Source: a virus
DNA: 64,000 bases
Direction: 5' to 3' (one strand)
Virus record (IMG/VR): IMGVR_UViG_3300047666_001259
Location: 41,909 to 105,908 of that record
The stretch's first letter is position 1. Every line of letters starts with the position of its first letter. Position numbers and translations under genes: made by a program. A model generated the notes under the pieces. The model saw only the letters and a list, made by a program, of their open reading frames with translations. It did no database searches and was not told where the DNA came from. Below are positions 35,696 through 42,227 of the stretch, one piece after another.

Positions 35696-36334
35696 ATGAT
35701 TACAATAGGTTTATATTTCGGATCATTTAACCCGCTCACGAGAGCGCACTACAAAATTGCAGAACATTCTTTGACTCATTTGGATGAAGTTTGGTTTGTG
35801 GTTTCTCCCGCCAATCCTGATAAGGAAGCAACTGGAGAGTTAGAAGATGCTAGTCATAGGCTTGAAATGGTTAAAAGAACAGTGGATTTCTATAATGAAA
35901 ACAAGAAATCTGTAAACCTATTTGCTTCTGATGTAGAGTTTCATCTTCCTAACCCATCTTGGACTGATTCTTCAATTAAGAAGATTAAAGAAGAGCTTCT
36001 TAGAGATCGAGGTTTGAATGAGGGTGAATATGATCTTCGAATCATTTGTGGTCGTGACACTCACTACAGAATTCAAACTTGGAAGAACAAAGATTACATT
36101 ATTGACAACTGTAGTTTCTTGGTTTATGACCGTGCTGGAGTTGATTCAGTAGAAGACGAAGCTCTTCATCTAAAGAGTTATTATGTTAATGATCTTGGCA
36201 TCCTTCCAATATCTTCTACAATAGTCCGAGAGACTATTCATAAAGGAGGAGAAATATTTAATCTCGTCCCAGATGTCGTTGACTGTTACATTAGAGAGAA
36301 CGGCTTGTATCCTTACAAAACTAAGAAACGATGA
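35696..36334 (+). CDS. nadD: Nicotinate mononucleotide adenylyltransferase (NadD-like)
   Basis: 212 residues. Nucleotidyltransferase motifs: GLYFGSFNPLTRAHYKIAE (GSFxP and TxxH form of the first motif), ICGRDTHYRIQTW (substrate pocket) and LPISSTIVRETI (ISSTxVR). It adenylates NaMN to NaAD. The T in place of the first His of HxGH is a known variant. Between the thioesterase and an 87-aa gene, with four-base overlap to the latter. Confidence 0.85.
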   Translation: MITIGLYFGSFNPLTRAHYKIAEHSLTHLDEVWFVVSPANPDKEATGELEDASHRLEMVKRTVDFYNENKKSVNLFASDVEFHLPNPSWTDSSIKKIKEELLRDRGLNEGEYDLRIICGRDTHYRIQTWKNKDYIIDNCSFLVYDRAGVDSVEDEALHLKSYYVNDLGILPISSTIVRETIHKGGEIFNLVPDVVDCYIRENGLYPYKTKKR

Positions 36335-36594
36335 TCCCAATAGATATAGAACATGAACTCTATTATGATCGTGGCAAGCCTGAGTTAAGAGAGAGAACTC
36401 GTAATAGATTAATTAAGATGAAAGAGGTTGGGATGGAAGCATACCATAACTATCAATTCGGTTATGAAGGTGTGATGTCAGGTCTTTGGATTGAAAGAGT
36501 TTGGGGCTTTAGTGAAGAGAGATGGAATAAATACATGAAATGGGCAACGGACTTAATTAAAGAGAAAACAGATGAAGCTACTAAGGTGTCCTAA
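36331..36594 (+). CDS. Small hypothetical protein in NAD operon, 87 aa
   Basis: Charged, helical protein (RTRNRLIKMKEVGMEAYH; WGFSEERWNKYMKWATDL). Its ATG overlaps the nadD stop and its end overlaps the NadE fusion by 23 nt. Could be a stabilising partner of the operon enzymes; unsupported by homology. Confidence 0.55.
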   Translation: MIPIDIEHELYYDRGKPELRERTRNRLIKMKEVGMEAYHNYQFGYEGVMSGLWIERVWGFSEERWNKYMKWATDLIKEKTDEATKVS

Positions 36595-37930
36595 TTGTAA
36601 TGACGTTATCCGTTTAGTTCATATTGAATGGAGAACTTGTGAGTGTGGAGGTTGTGGAGGTCAATATAATAAAGACCTCATGAGCGCAACCATCGGAGGG
36701 AAATGCGATGTAATTGGGCTATCAAATTTATTCTTCAACGAAGACTTTAGAAAAAAGACTTGGGAAGAAAAAGTGGAATTCAGAAAAGAAATTAACCATT
36801 ACCCCGCTGAGATTTGGTTCGGAGAGATGCAAGGCGACAATCAGATCATTCGTATTGAAGACCCTAAAGGTGGGAGAATTGAAATGGATGTAGAGTTTGA
36901 CCCAGAGAGTGAAACTACTAAATCAATCATCACAGACAAAAGAAATTATTTTGTTAACCTTGCTGACGATACAAAGCCGAAAGAATTAATTATTCATAAT
37001 AAAATGGTTCCGTCTTTTAGAGATGCTGAAATGAGATTGGGAGGAAAGTCTTCCGCTGTTGAAGCCATAACAGATAGAACAAAAGAACAAAAGAACAATA
37101 ACATGGAGACAATCAATTACGAAGAAGTAGCAACCCATATTACCAAGTGGTTGAAAAATTACAGCGTAAAAGCTGGGGCTAAAGGATATGTTCTTGGTAT
37201 TTCAGGAGGAGTGGATTCAGCGGTAGTTTCTACTTTGTGTGCCAGAACTGGACTGCCTCTAACTTGTTTGGAAATGCCGATCCACCAAAACGAAGAACAT
37301 GACACTCGTGCTGCAAGACATATTGATTGGCTTGAAGAAAATTTTGATTACGTAACAAGAGAAAGAGTTGATTTGACAGCAACTTTCGATTTGTTCATGA
37401 ACTCAAACAGTATTATTCAAGGTGGGGACATGTCCGCTGTTCGGCTAGCAGGAGCCAACGCCAGAAGTAGACTTAGAATGGTTCAGCTTTACTTAATAGC
37501 TTCAATCAAGAATATGTTGGTCTGCGGTACGGGAAACAAGGTTGAAGATTTTGGTGTAGGATTCTATACTAAGTACGGTGATGGAGGAGTTGATGTAAGT
37601 CCAATTGCAGACCTTTTAAAGACAGAAGTTTGGGGATTGGCAAAACACCTTGGAATAAACGAAGAAATCGTTTCTGCCATACCTTCAGATGGTTTGTGGG
37701 GAGATACTAGATCAGATGAAGATCAGATTGGAGCCTCTTACCCAGAGCTTGAATGGGCAATGGCTTATATCGATAAAAATTACACTGACATTTCAATGGG
37801 GGTTCATCCTTACAATGATGTTACGGAAAGACAAATGGAAGTAATTGACATTTATAGAGGATTCAATTCTCGAAACCAACACAAGATGGTAGAGATTCCC
37901 GTTTGCGATGTTTCTAAATTTAGAAATTAA
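36572..37930 (+). CDS. nadE: Zinc-ribbon fused to NH3-dependent NAD synthetase (NadE)
   Basis: 452 residues. Residues 1-45 carry CPNCN and CECGGCGG, a zinc-ribbon pattern followed by an unknown 110-residue domain resembling stand-alone phage proteins. Residues about 178-452 are an NAD synthetase of usual length (275): the ATP loop SGGVDSAV (about 211), CGTGNKVEDFGVGFYTKYGD and VSPIADLLKTEVW. It amidates NaAD to NAD+ with ammonia; no glutaminase domain is present. An in-frame ATG at 37103 (residue 178) could also produce NadE alone. Last step of the Preiss-Handler route. Confidence 0.85.
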   Translation: MKLLRCPNCNDVIRLVHIEWRTCECGGCGGQYNKDLMSATIGGKCDVIGLSNLFFNEDFRKKTWEEKVEFRKEINHYPAEIWFGEMQGDNQIIRIEDPKGGRIEMDVEFDPESETTKSIITDKRNYFVNLADDTKPKELIIHNKMVPSFRDAEMRLGGKSSAVEAITDRTKEQKNNNMETINYEEVATHITKWLKNYSVKAGAKGYVLGISGGVDSAVVSTLCARTGLPLTCLEMPIHQNEEHDTRAARHIDWLEENFDYVTRERVDLTATFDLFMNSNSIIQGGDMSAVRLAGANARSRLRMVQLYLIASIKNMLVCGTGNKVEDFGVGFYTKYGDGGVDVSPIADLLKTEVWGLAKHLGINEEIVSAIPSDGLWGDTRSDEDQIGASYPELEWAMAYIDKNYTDISMGVHPYNDVTERQMEVIDIYRGFNSRNQHKMVEIPVCDVSKFRN

Positions 37931-37948
37931 TAACATTTAAATCGAATT

Positions 37949-38260
37949 ATGAAAAAAGAAAATTTAATAGAACAATATAAAGAAATATCGAAAACATATT
38001 CATCTTTTGAAGATTGTTATAATCTTGTAACAGAAACTAATAATGTAGAAATATGTAAATTTTGTTTAGATTCTGATGGTATTTGGAAAAGACTTGAATT
38101 ACAATGGATGTTGGAATTTTTTCAAACCAACGAAGAATATGAAAAATGTGAAGTTTTGAAAAAATTAATAGAAGAACATTTTATTGCTGATGAATATAAA
38201 CAAAATGAGTTGAATAGTAAATTAGATGAATATGTTTCTTATATAAATAACGGTAGTTAG
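37949..38260 (+). CDS. Hypothetical acidic helical protein, 103 aa
   Basis: Asn- and Glu-rich, AT-rich at codon third positions compared with the NAD operon just upstream (MKKENLIEQYKEISKTYSSF). It lies at the entrance to the cassette-like segment and may belong to it. No domain recognised. Stop followed closely by GTTAGTAA. Confidence 0.55.
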   Translation: MKKENLIEQYKEISKTYSSFEDCYNLVTETNNVEICKFCLDSDGIWKRLELQWMLEFFQTNEEYEKCEVLKKLIEEHFIADEYKQNELNSKLDEYVSYINNGS

Positions 38261-38313
38261 TAATCCTATATAAGAATAGTAATAAAGGACGTGGAACTGC
38301 CGCTAATGAAATA

Positions 38314-38475
38314 ATGAGTGGTTATGCGTTGTATAATAACAACTGTGCTGAACCCACTTGGTTACTTACTGAGTTTAATTATTTAAAAGAAACAACAAAT
38401 ATTAAATTCAAAAAATACTTTGGATATAAATTAACTGAAGAAGAAAGCGTTGTGTTTTGCTATGAAAATGATTGA
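38314..38475 (+). CDS. Possible truncated gene, 53 aa from internal ATG
   Basis: An open frame continues upstream of the ATG to about 38260 without a start codon (GRGTAANEIMSGYALYNNN), suggesting a gene that has lost its 5' end. It ends within the first arm of a large inverted repeat. I treat it as a fragment of a former cassette gene; the alternative is a start at a rare codon. Confidence 0.35.
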   Translation: MSGYALYNNNCAEPTWLLTEFNYLKETTNIKFKKYFGYKLTEEESVVFCYEND

Positions 38476-38576
38476 TATAATGAGTGAGACACTAAGGAGT
38501 GCAAAGGGAGTGCCTAATGGCTCTTTTCGGTGTGCCGATGACGAATGTATGTTATCCCCCTCTCATTCATTATATC
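38474..38576 (+). repeat. Inverted repeat, 16-bp arms, one mismatch
   Basis: Arms GATATAATGAGTGAGA (38474-38489) and TCTCATTCATTATATC (38561-38576) are reverse complements except for one position, separated by 71 nt. Followed by TTGTTATTGTG, similar to the 3' core of neighbouring attC-like sites. May be the first, degenerate recombination site of the array or an extended hairpin. Confidence 0.5.
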
Positions 38577-38662
38577 TTTTGTTATTGTGCGTTTTAATAC
38601 ACTCTAACGGTTTGTGTATGGGTATTTTTTGCCCGATTTAATAATAACTAAAATTTAATAAA

Positions 38663-38785
38663 ATGACTGAGGAAATTAAGCAATTACTGATTGACTGTGC
38701 AAACTTTATCCAACCGTATGATGATGGAGGAAACGAAGCTGAAAGGTTAATGATAAGACTTGATGAAGCACTAAAGCAAGGGTAA
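38663..38785 (+). CDS. Cassette ORF, 40-aa protein
   Basis: ATG to TAA, beginning MTEEIKQLLIDCANFIQ and ending ALKQG. Just upstream GTGTATGGGTA (38615 region) is nearly the reverse complement of TACCTATACAC after the ORF. This is the first unit of the array in which the front and back ends look paired. Function unknown. Confidence 0.5.
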   Translation: MTEEIKQLLIDCANFIQPYDDGGNEAERLMIRLDEALKQG

Positions 38786-38886
38786 TAATTACCTATACAC
38801 GTTGTTGTATGTCTTTTTTAATTGCATACAATATGTTGTATGTGCCGTTATGAGGCACGAGCAATGAATTTTAAACCTTGTTAGGC
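38786..38886 (+). repeat. attC-like site, composite
   Basis: Contains stem TTGTATG...CATACAA (near 38803 and 38825), a second hairpin GTGCCGTTATGAGGCAC and ends with the core GTTAGGC (38880-38886). It looks like two attC halves in series, perhaps with an empty cassette between them. Confidence 0.5.
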
Positions 38887-38897
38887 ACTTTACGATA

Positions 38898-39089
38898 ATG
38901 GATAAGATGGAATCATTCACGTACAAAGGCTTCAAGGTAGACCCAACTTGTTATAACTATGGTTTTGAATGTATAGTTCAAGACGAAGCACCAAAGCTAT
39001 TTGGTATGTCTATAAATGGCATCAAGTTAGAGATTGACGAATGGATTAAAAAAGAAAAAAGGGAAGGGGAAAACTTAGAGTACCTATAA
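38898..39089 (+). CDS. Cassette ORF, 63-aa protein
   Basis: Begins MDKMESFTYKGFKVDPTC. A small beta-alpha protein with three cysteines or so and a charged C-terminal helix (GIKLEIDEWIKKEKREGEN). First of two ORFs in one unit, so this unit may be a fusion of two cassettes. Not recognised. Confidence 0.55.
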   Translation: MDKMESFTYKGFKVDPTCYNYGFECIVQDEAPKLFGMSINGIKLEIDEWIKKEKREGENLEYL

Positions 39090-39106
39090 AATTAAAGACA
39101 AATAAA

Positions 39107-39412
39107 ATGAACGAATCAAAAGAAATGATGGGGGAGCAATGTTTAACCGAAAAACAAACATTAAAAACCTCTTTAGAAAAATTAAACCAAAGAAACTATG
39201 AACTGAATGATATTGCGTCATTAAGTTCTCTATTAGTAGAAAAATTCTTTAACCCTAATAACGAGCCTAGAGATAATCAAGGTTCTGATAGAGAAAAAGA
39301 AAGACAGCCTGATAATATAGTTGAAGTTTTTGACGAGGTATCTAAAAAGCTTGGTAATAACATAAACACTATTGGGAGCAATTTGCAAAGAATATTGGCA
39401 ATAATGGAATAA
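39107..39412 (+). CDS. Cassette ORF, 101-aa coiled-coil protein
   Basis: Charged helical protein: EKQTLKTSLEKLNQRNYEL, a polar linker rich in Asp/Arg, then a C-terminal helix ending LQRILAIME. The stop codon runs directly into the attC-like site (ACCAAC). The layout resembles small phage coiled-coil proteins, but the function is unknown. Confidence 0.55.
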   Translation: MNESKEMMGEQCLTEKQTLKTSLEKLNQRNYELNDIASLSSLLVEKFFNPNNEPRDNQGSDREKERQPDNIVEVFDEVSKKLGNNINTIGSNLQRILAIME

Positions 39413-39496
39413 CCAACTTGTGAGCGTGGGCTTTTTCTTATTAGCAGAATGTTTGATTTGAAACTGAATTTAGCCCATGACTTACAACGTTTAGGC
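39411..39496 (+). repeat. attC-like site
   Basis: Starts ACCAAC and ends AAC followed by GTTTAGGC (39489-39496). Arms GTGAGCGTGGGCT (39420-39432) and AGCCCATGACTTAC (39472-39485) pair with interior mismatches, as in attC bulged stems. Confidence 0.65.
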
Positions 39497-39530
39497 TAAG
39501 GTTAGTAGCCTTTAATACTAACCATTAAAT

Positions 39531-39575
39531 TATAACAAGACCTATTGAGGCTATTAATTTTAGCCATTGTTAGGC
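39531..39575 (+). repeat. Short attC-like site
   Basis: TATAAC at 39531, stem GGCTA...TAGCC, core GTTAGGC (39569-39575). The preceding 70 nt carry another small inverted repeat (GGTTAGTA/TACTAACC) but no ORF, so an empty or decayed cassette lies between this and the previous site. Confidence 0.45.
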
Positions 39576-39585
39576 ATAGTTTATT

Positions 39586-39789
39586 ATGGAAGCAAGAGAA
39601 TTTTACGACAAAAGAATTAACGAAGAACCGACTATTGGAAGCGTACAGTTAATGGAAGAATATGCAAAACATATTATTGAAATTAACTTTTGTGATGGCT
39701 CTCCTATTGAATTTAACAAACTATCGGTTGAGCAACTAAAAACAATTCACAAAAATATAAATAAGTGTGTCGATTGGGTTAACTCCTAA
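39586..39789 (+). CDS. Cassette ORF, 67-aa protein
   Basis: Begins MEAREFYDKRINEEPTIG, 11 nt after the core GTTAGGC. Helical, acidic, with a C-terminal EQLKTIHKNINKCVDW. The front core and the back GCCTAAC (39794) are exact complements for seven bases. Not recognised. Confidence 0.6.
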   Translation: MEAREFYDKRINEEPTIGSVQLMEEYAKHIIEINFCDGSPIEFNKLSVEQLKTIHKNINKCVDWVNS

Positions 39790-39793
39790 TTGT

Positions 39794-39924
39794 GCCTAAC
39801 GGAATTGTATAAGGTTTCGTTACGTAGATTAAATAATAAATTAACAAATAAAAACTGAATTGTGATTAAGCAAGAAAATAATAAACAAACAGAAATTAGT
39901 AATGAACTTTATACGGTGTTATGC
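39794..39924 (+). repeat. attC-like site, 131 nt
   Basis: Best example of the array: GCCTAAC (39794-39800, RYYYAAC) at the left, GTTATGC (39918-39924, GTTRRRY-like) at the right, and arms GTATAAGGTTTCGTTAC (39807-39823) and GTAATGAACTTTATAC (39899-39914) pairing with few mismatches and small bulges. The loop is about 75 nt. Confidence 0.7.
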
Positions 39925-39933
39925 CCCGTTAAT

Positions 39934-40200
39934 TTGTTTAGGTACTTCCTTCGCAAGCAATACAAAGACGTTGAAATTAGTAACGAAGAATGCGATGAAT
40001 TAAACACAGACTTTCACAAACACTTAACAAGCCTAAAGTTAAGCGAAAAGCAAAAGGAAAACATAATGCCTAAAAGTGAAATAGATGTAATAATGAACTC
40101 TGAACACCCATTAAGAATGGATGGATTTAGCCCTGCTTATGTTTTTCATTTTGGTGAATATATAAAAAGTAGAGCAGTCGCATTGGCTAATGGGGCATAG
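39934..40200 (+). CDS. Cassette ORF, about 88-aa protein, TTG start
   Basis: The frame extends upstream to a GTG at 39862, but that part lies inside the attC-like site, so I place the start at TTG 39934, the first in-frame initiator within the cassette. The product is helical and charged (QYKDVEISNEECDELN; HLTSLKLSEKQKENI), ending in a FHFGEYIKSRAVALAN segment. Not recognised. Confidence 0.55.
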   Translation: MFRYFLRKQYKDVEISNEECDELNTDFHKHLTSLKLSEKQKENIMPKSEIDVIMNSEHPLRMDGFSPAYVFHFGEYIKSRAVALANGA

Positions 40201-40212
40201 CTGTTGTTATCG
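40192..40212 (+). repeat. Collapsed attC-like junction
   Basis: GGGGCATAGC (complement of GTTATGCCCC at the front of the same unit, 9/10) abuts GTTATCG (40206), the front of the next unit. The stem normally between the two cores is absent, suggesting deletion between cores. Confidence 0.5.
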
Positions 40213-40265
40213 GCAGTTTAATTGAAAAATATCAAAAAGTTCGCAATAAAAATCAGGAGCAATTT

Positions 40266-40394
40266 ATGACTCAATTTGGAAATGAATATTCTATATCAAA
40301 CGCACTTTTATTGGAAGAAAGAGATTGTTGCGACAGATTTATAGAAGATTTGAAAAAACTGCCGATAACGGCTGATGATAAACAATCGTTTTAA
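40266..40394 (+). CDS. Cassette ORF, 42-aa protein
   Basis: Begins MTQFGNEYSISNALLLEE and ends in the attC-like site, whose sequence encodes its last residues. The open frame continues upstream to the core without another ATG. The unit has a perfect 14-nt complementary pair at its ends. Not recognised. Confidence 0.5.
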   Translation: MTQFGNEYSISNALLLEERDCCDRFIEDLKKLPITADDKQSF

Positions 40395-40417
40395 TGTTGT
40401 TTATCATTTGTTATGTG
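40364..40417 (+). repeat. attC-like site, 54 nt
   Basis: GATAACG (40364-40370) and GTTATGTG (40410-40417) flank a hairpin with perfect arms TGATAAACAA (40376-40385) and TTGTTTATCA (40397-40406) and an 11-nt loop. Short, compact form similar to short attC sites. Confidence 0.7.
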
Positions 40418-40525
40418 TAGGTGTGGTTAATTAAGGTAGAATGTTTAATCGGAGAACTGAACAAAAATTTTAAAAGAAAAAGAAGGGTTGATTTTAAAAT
40501 TTGAATATTTATATATAAACATATT

Positions 40526-41044
40526 ATGAGTGAAGATATGAGAAAAATGATTGATAAAGCTAAGAACTTTAATCAGTTTTTAAATGAAAACGAAAATTTA
40601 ATGAACCAAATATTAGATAAAATTAGTTCTAATGGTATAACATCATTAAATACTGGTGAATTAAAATATTTGAAACAATATTCTTCTGGACAAATAAATC
40701 CAGATTTAGAAAAAGCACTTCAAGTTGAAAGTGGTTTTGTTTTTGTTTCAAAAAATATACCACTGTTAAGATTTGAATATAATTTCACCGAAGAATCAGA
40801 TGAAGAATATCAAAAAATGCTACACAAAGGAACCGTTTATATTGACGGATTAGAATTTGATGGAGATATTTATTGTGATGAAAATGGAAAATATGAAGCA
40901 TTCGATTTTCACACATATCAATCCAATGATGATGGCACAACTGACCAAATAGAAGATTTAGCTTACTATGATGATGAGTTAGATGGTAAGATAGAAAAAT
41001 TCTTTAAAAATGAAGTTTCTCCTTACTTAACCTATTCATTTTAA
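40526..41044 (+). CDS. Cassette ORF, 172-aa protein
   Basis: The largest ORF of the array. Helical N-terminus (MIDKAKNFNQFLNENENLM), a segment LNTGELKYLKQYSSGQ that resembles a helix-turn-helix-like surface, and an acidic beta-rich C-terminal half with IYCDENGKYEAFDFH. A 108-nt leader precedes it with TTG and TATTTATA elements that may form its own promoter. It lies in a unit with 11/12-matching ends. Function unknown. Confidence 0.6.
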   Translation: MSEDMRKMIDKAKNFNQFLNENENLMNQILDKISSNGITSLNTGELKYLKQYSSGQINPDLEKALQVESGFVFVSKNIPLLRFEYNFTEESDEEYQKMLHKGTVYIDGLEFDGDIYCDENGKYEAFDFHTYQSNDDGTTDQIEDLAYYDDELDGKIEKFFKNEVSPYLTYSF

Positions 41045-41093
41045 AAAGTTGGCGGGATTTTTCTTTTAAAATTTTCAACCGAAATGTTGATTA

Positions 41094-41133
41094 GAACGAT
41101 AAACGGAACGATAAACGGAACGATAAACGGAAC
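41094..41133 (+). repeat. 12-bp tandem repeat, 3.3 copies
   Basis: Unit GAACGATAAACG repeated three times plus GAAC, between the end of the 172-aa ORF and the following attC-like site. Possibly replication slippage or binding-site array. Confidence 0.8.
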
Positions 41134-41138
41134 ACTTA

Positions 41139-41237
41139 CACATAACGTTAAGTATATGGTTTTGTAAGCCATAGCAGAAATTTACAAATTAAAAACGAAT
41201 ATTAATTAGGCTTATAAACTATATACATTGTTGTGTG
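41139..41237 (+). repeat. attC-like site, 99 nt
   Basis: CACATAACG at 41139 and GTTGTGTG at 41230-41237 frame arms GTATATGGTTTTGTAAGCC (41152-41170) and GGCTTATAAACTATATAC (41209-41226), which pair along nearly the whole length with two or three bulges. Confidence 0.7.
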
Positions 41238-41270
41238 TAATACGGGATTTAAGCCACAAACTTTATAAAA

Positions 41271-41453
41271 ATGCAAAGAAAGATAAATTGCAAACACAAC
41301 AACATGGGTGCTTGGTGTACCAACAAGGATATAAAACGCTCATTGTTTGGTATAGGTGCAAGATGTTGTACTGAATTTAATGACAAAAAATGTGATTTAA
41401 AAGAAATTAGAACAAGGAAAGGCAAGCCGCCACCAAGACCAACGAAAGCGTAG
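41271..41453 (+). CDS. Cassette ORF, Cys-rich zinc-binding-like protein
   Basis: 60 residues with CKHNNMGAWC, then GIGARCC and FNDKKCDLK; five cysteines and a histidine suggest a zinc site. A proline- and arginine-rich tail (RKGKPPPRPTKA) follows. I recall similar small Cys-rich proteins in Bacteroidota. Ends in the 13-nt complementary back end of its unit. Confidence 0.6.
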   Translation: MQRKINCKHNNMGAWCTNKDIKRSLFGIGARCCTEFNDKKCDLKEIRTRKGKPPPRPTKA

Positions 41454-41490
41454 TATTACACACAATGTTATGGATATGGATTGATTTTTA
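41453..41490 (+). repeat. Partial attC-like site
   Basis: GTATTACACACAA (41453-41465) is the exact complement of the unit's front end at 41231-41243, followed by GTTATGGATATGG resembling the left stem of the 41139 site. No right-hand stem or core was found before the next ORF, so the site looks truncated. Confidence 0.5.
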
Positions 41491-41512
41491 ACGGATAAAT
41501 AAACACAGAATT

Positions 41513-41851
41513 ATGAATATAGACGAAGAAAATAAAGCAAAAGAATTTTACATTAAGAGTGCTATAAATGGCATTCATACACCACGAACTAATATGGTTG
41601 AGATAAACTATTTAGATATGCTAAAGCTAATGCACTCTTACAGCCAAGAGGTAGTTAAAAATTTATCTATATCTGGTGTTAAGAACTGGGTGGCGGTTAA
41701 AGACTCTATGCCCGAAAATTGCGACCAAGTTTTTGTAAAGTATGAAAATGGCAAATATGGAATAAATGAATGGTGGAAAAGTGATGATTGCTGGAAATAC
41801 CAATTTGATAATATGATAGTAAAAGAATGGTGTAAGCCACCTTGTTCTTAA
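41513..41851 (+). CDS. Cassette ORF, DUF551-domain protein
   Basis: 112 residues. The C-terminal half has the DUF551 pattern: WVAVKDSMPENCDQVFVKYE, KYGINEWWKSD and a final EWCKPP. DUF551 is a small domain of unknown function frequent in phage and mobile genes. The stop codon is part of TTCTTAACG, the start of the next attC-like site. Confidence 0.75.
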   Translation: MNIDEENKAKEFYIKSAINGIHTPRTNMVEINYLDMLKLMHSYSQEVVKNLSISGVKNWVAVKDSMPENCDQVFVKYENGKYGINEWWKSDDCWKYQFDNMIVKEWCKPPCS

Positions 41852-41915
41852 CGTCTCGTATATGGTGTCGGAATTTTATTTTTCTTAAAATTATGCATTA
41901 TATACTTTGTTACCA
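41845..41915 (+). repeat. attC-like site, 71 nt
   Basis: TTCTTAACG at left, GTTACCA (41909-41915) at right; GTATATGGTG pairs with CATTATATAC in between. The left stem shares GTATATGG with the 41139 site. Confidence 0.6.
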
Positions 41916-41951
41916 ATAGTACGGATTTTAATAACTAAATTTAATATGAAA

Positions 41952-42006
41952 ACAATAACTTCAATTATAGCACTAGCTAAGGCATTTTTTATATTGCTTG
42001 TTAGGC
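41952..42006 (+). repeat. Short attC-like site
   Basis: CAATAAC near 41952 and core GTTAGGC (42000-42006), with a short AAGGCA...TTGCTT stem between. No ORF lies between this and the previous site apart from read-through, so a decayed or empty cassette. Confidence 0.4.
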
Positions 42007-42032
42007 GTAGTGCTTCTTTACCGCAAGTCTTA

Positions 42033-42227
42033 ATGACTAAAAATGATTTTGAATTAGTTTTAAACCACTATCTACTAAATTATTGGGATATAAAACATGA
42101 AAATATTGATGGATTTGAACATTTAACAATTCAAAATCATTTACCATTTTATAAAAAAAGGTTTGAAGAAATGAAAAAAGTAATTGATGAACGCAAGATT
42201 ATTCGTGTGATGGTGCATTACACCTAA
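42033..42227 (+). CDS. Cassette ORF, 64-aa protein
   Basis: I start at ATG 42033 (MTKNDFELVLNHYLLNYWD). A longer frame with upstream starts at 41907 or 41946 reads through an attC-like site, giving a spurious hydrophobic leader. The protein is helical and Lys-rich with HEHLT-like and RFEEMKKVIDERK segments. Ends fit the unit: front GTTAGGCGTAGTGC, back GCATTACACCTAAC (12/14). Confidence 0.55.
   Translation: MTKNDFELVLNHYLLNYWDIKHENIDGFEHLTIQNHLPFYKKRFEEMKKVIDERKIIRVMVHYT

Noticed and set aside
41907-42032. N-terminal extension of the last cassette ORF as a membrane leader
   Set aside because: It is encoded by an attC-like site; its hydrophobicity is a by-product of that sequence.
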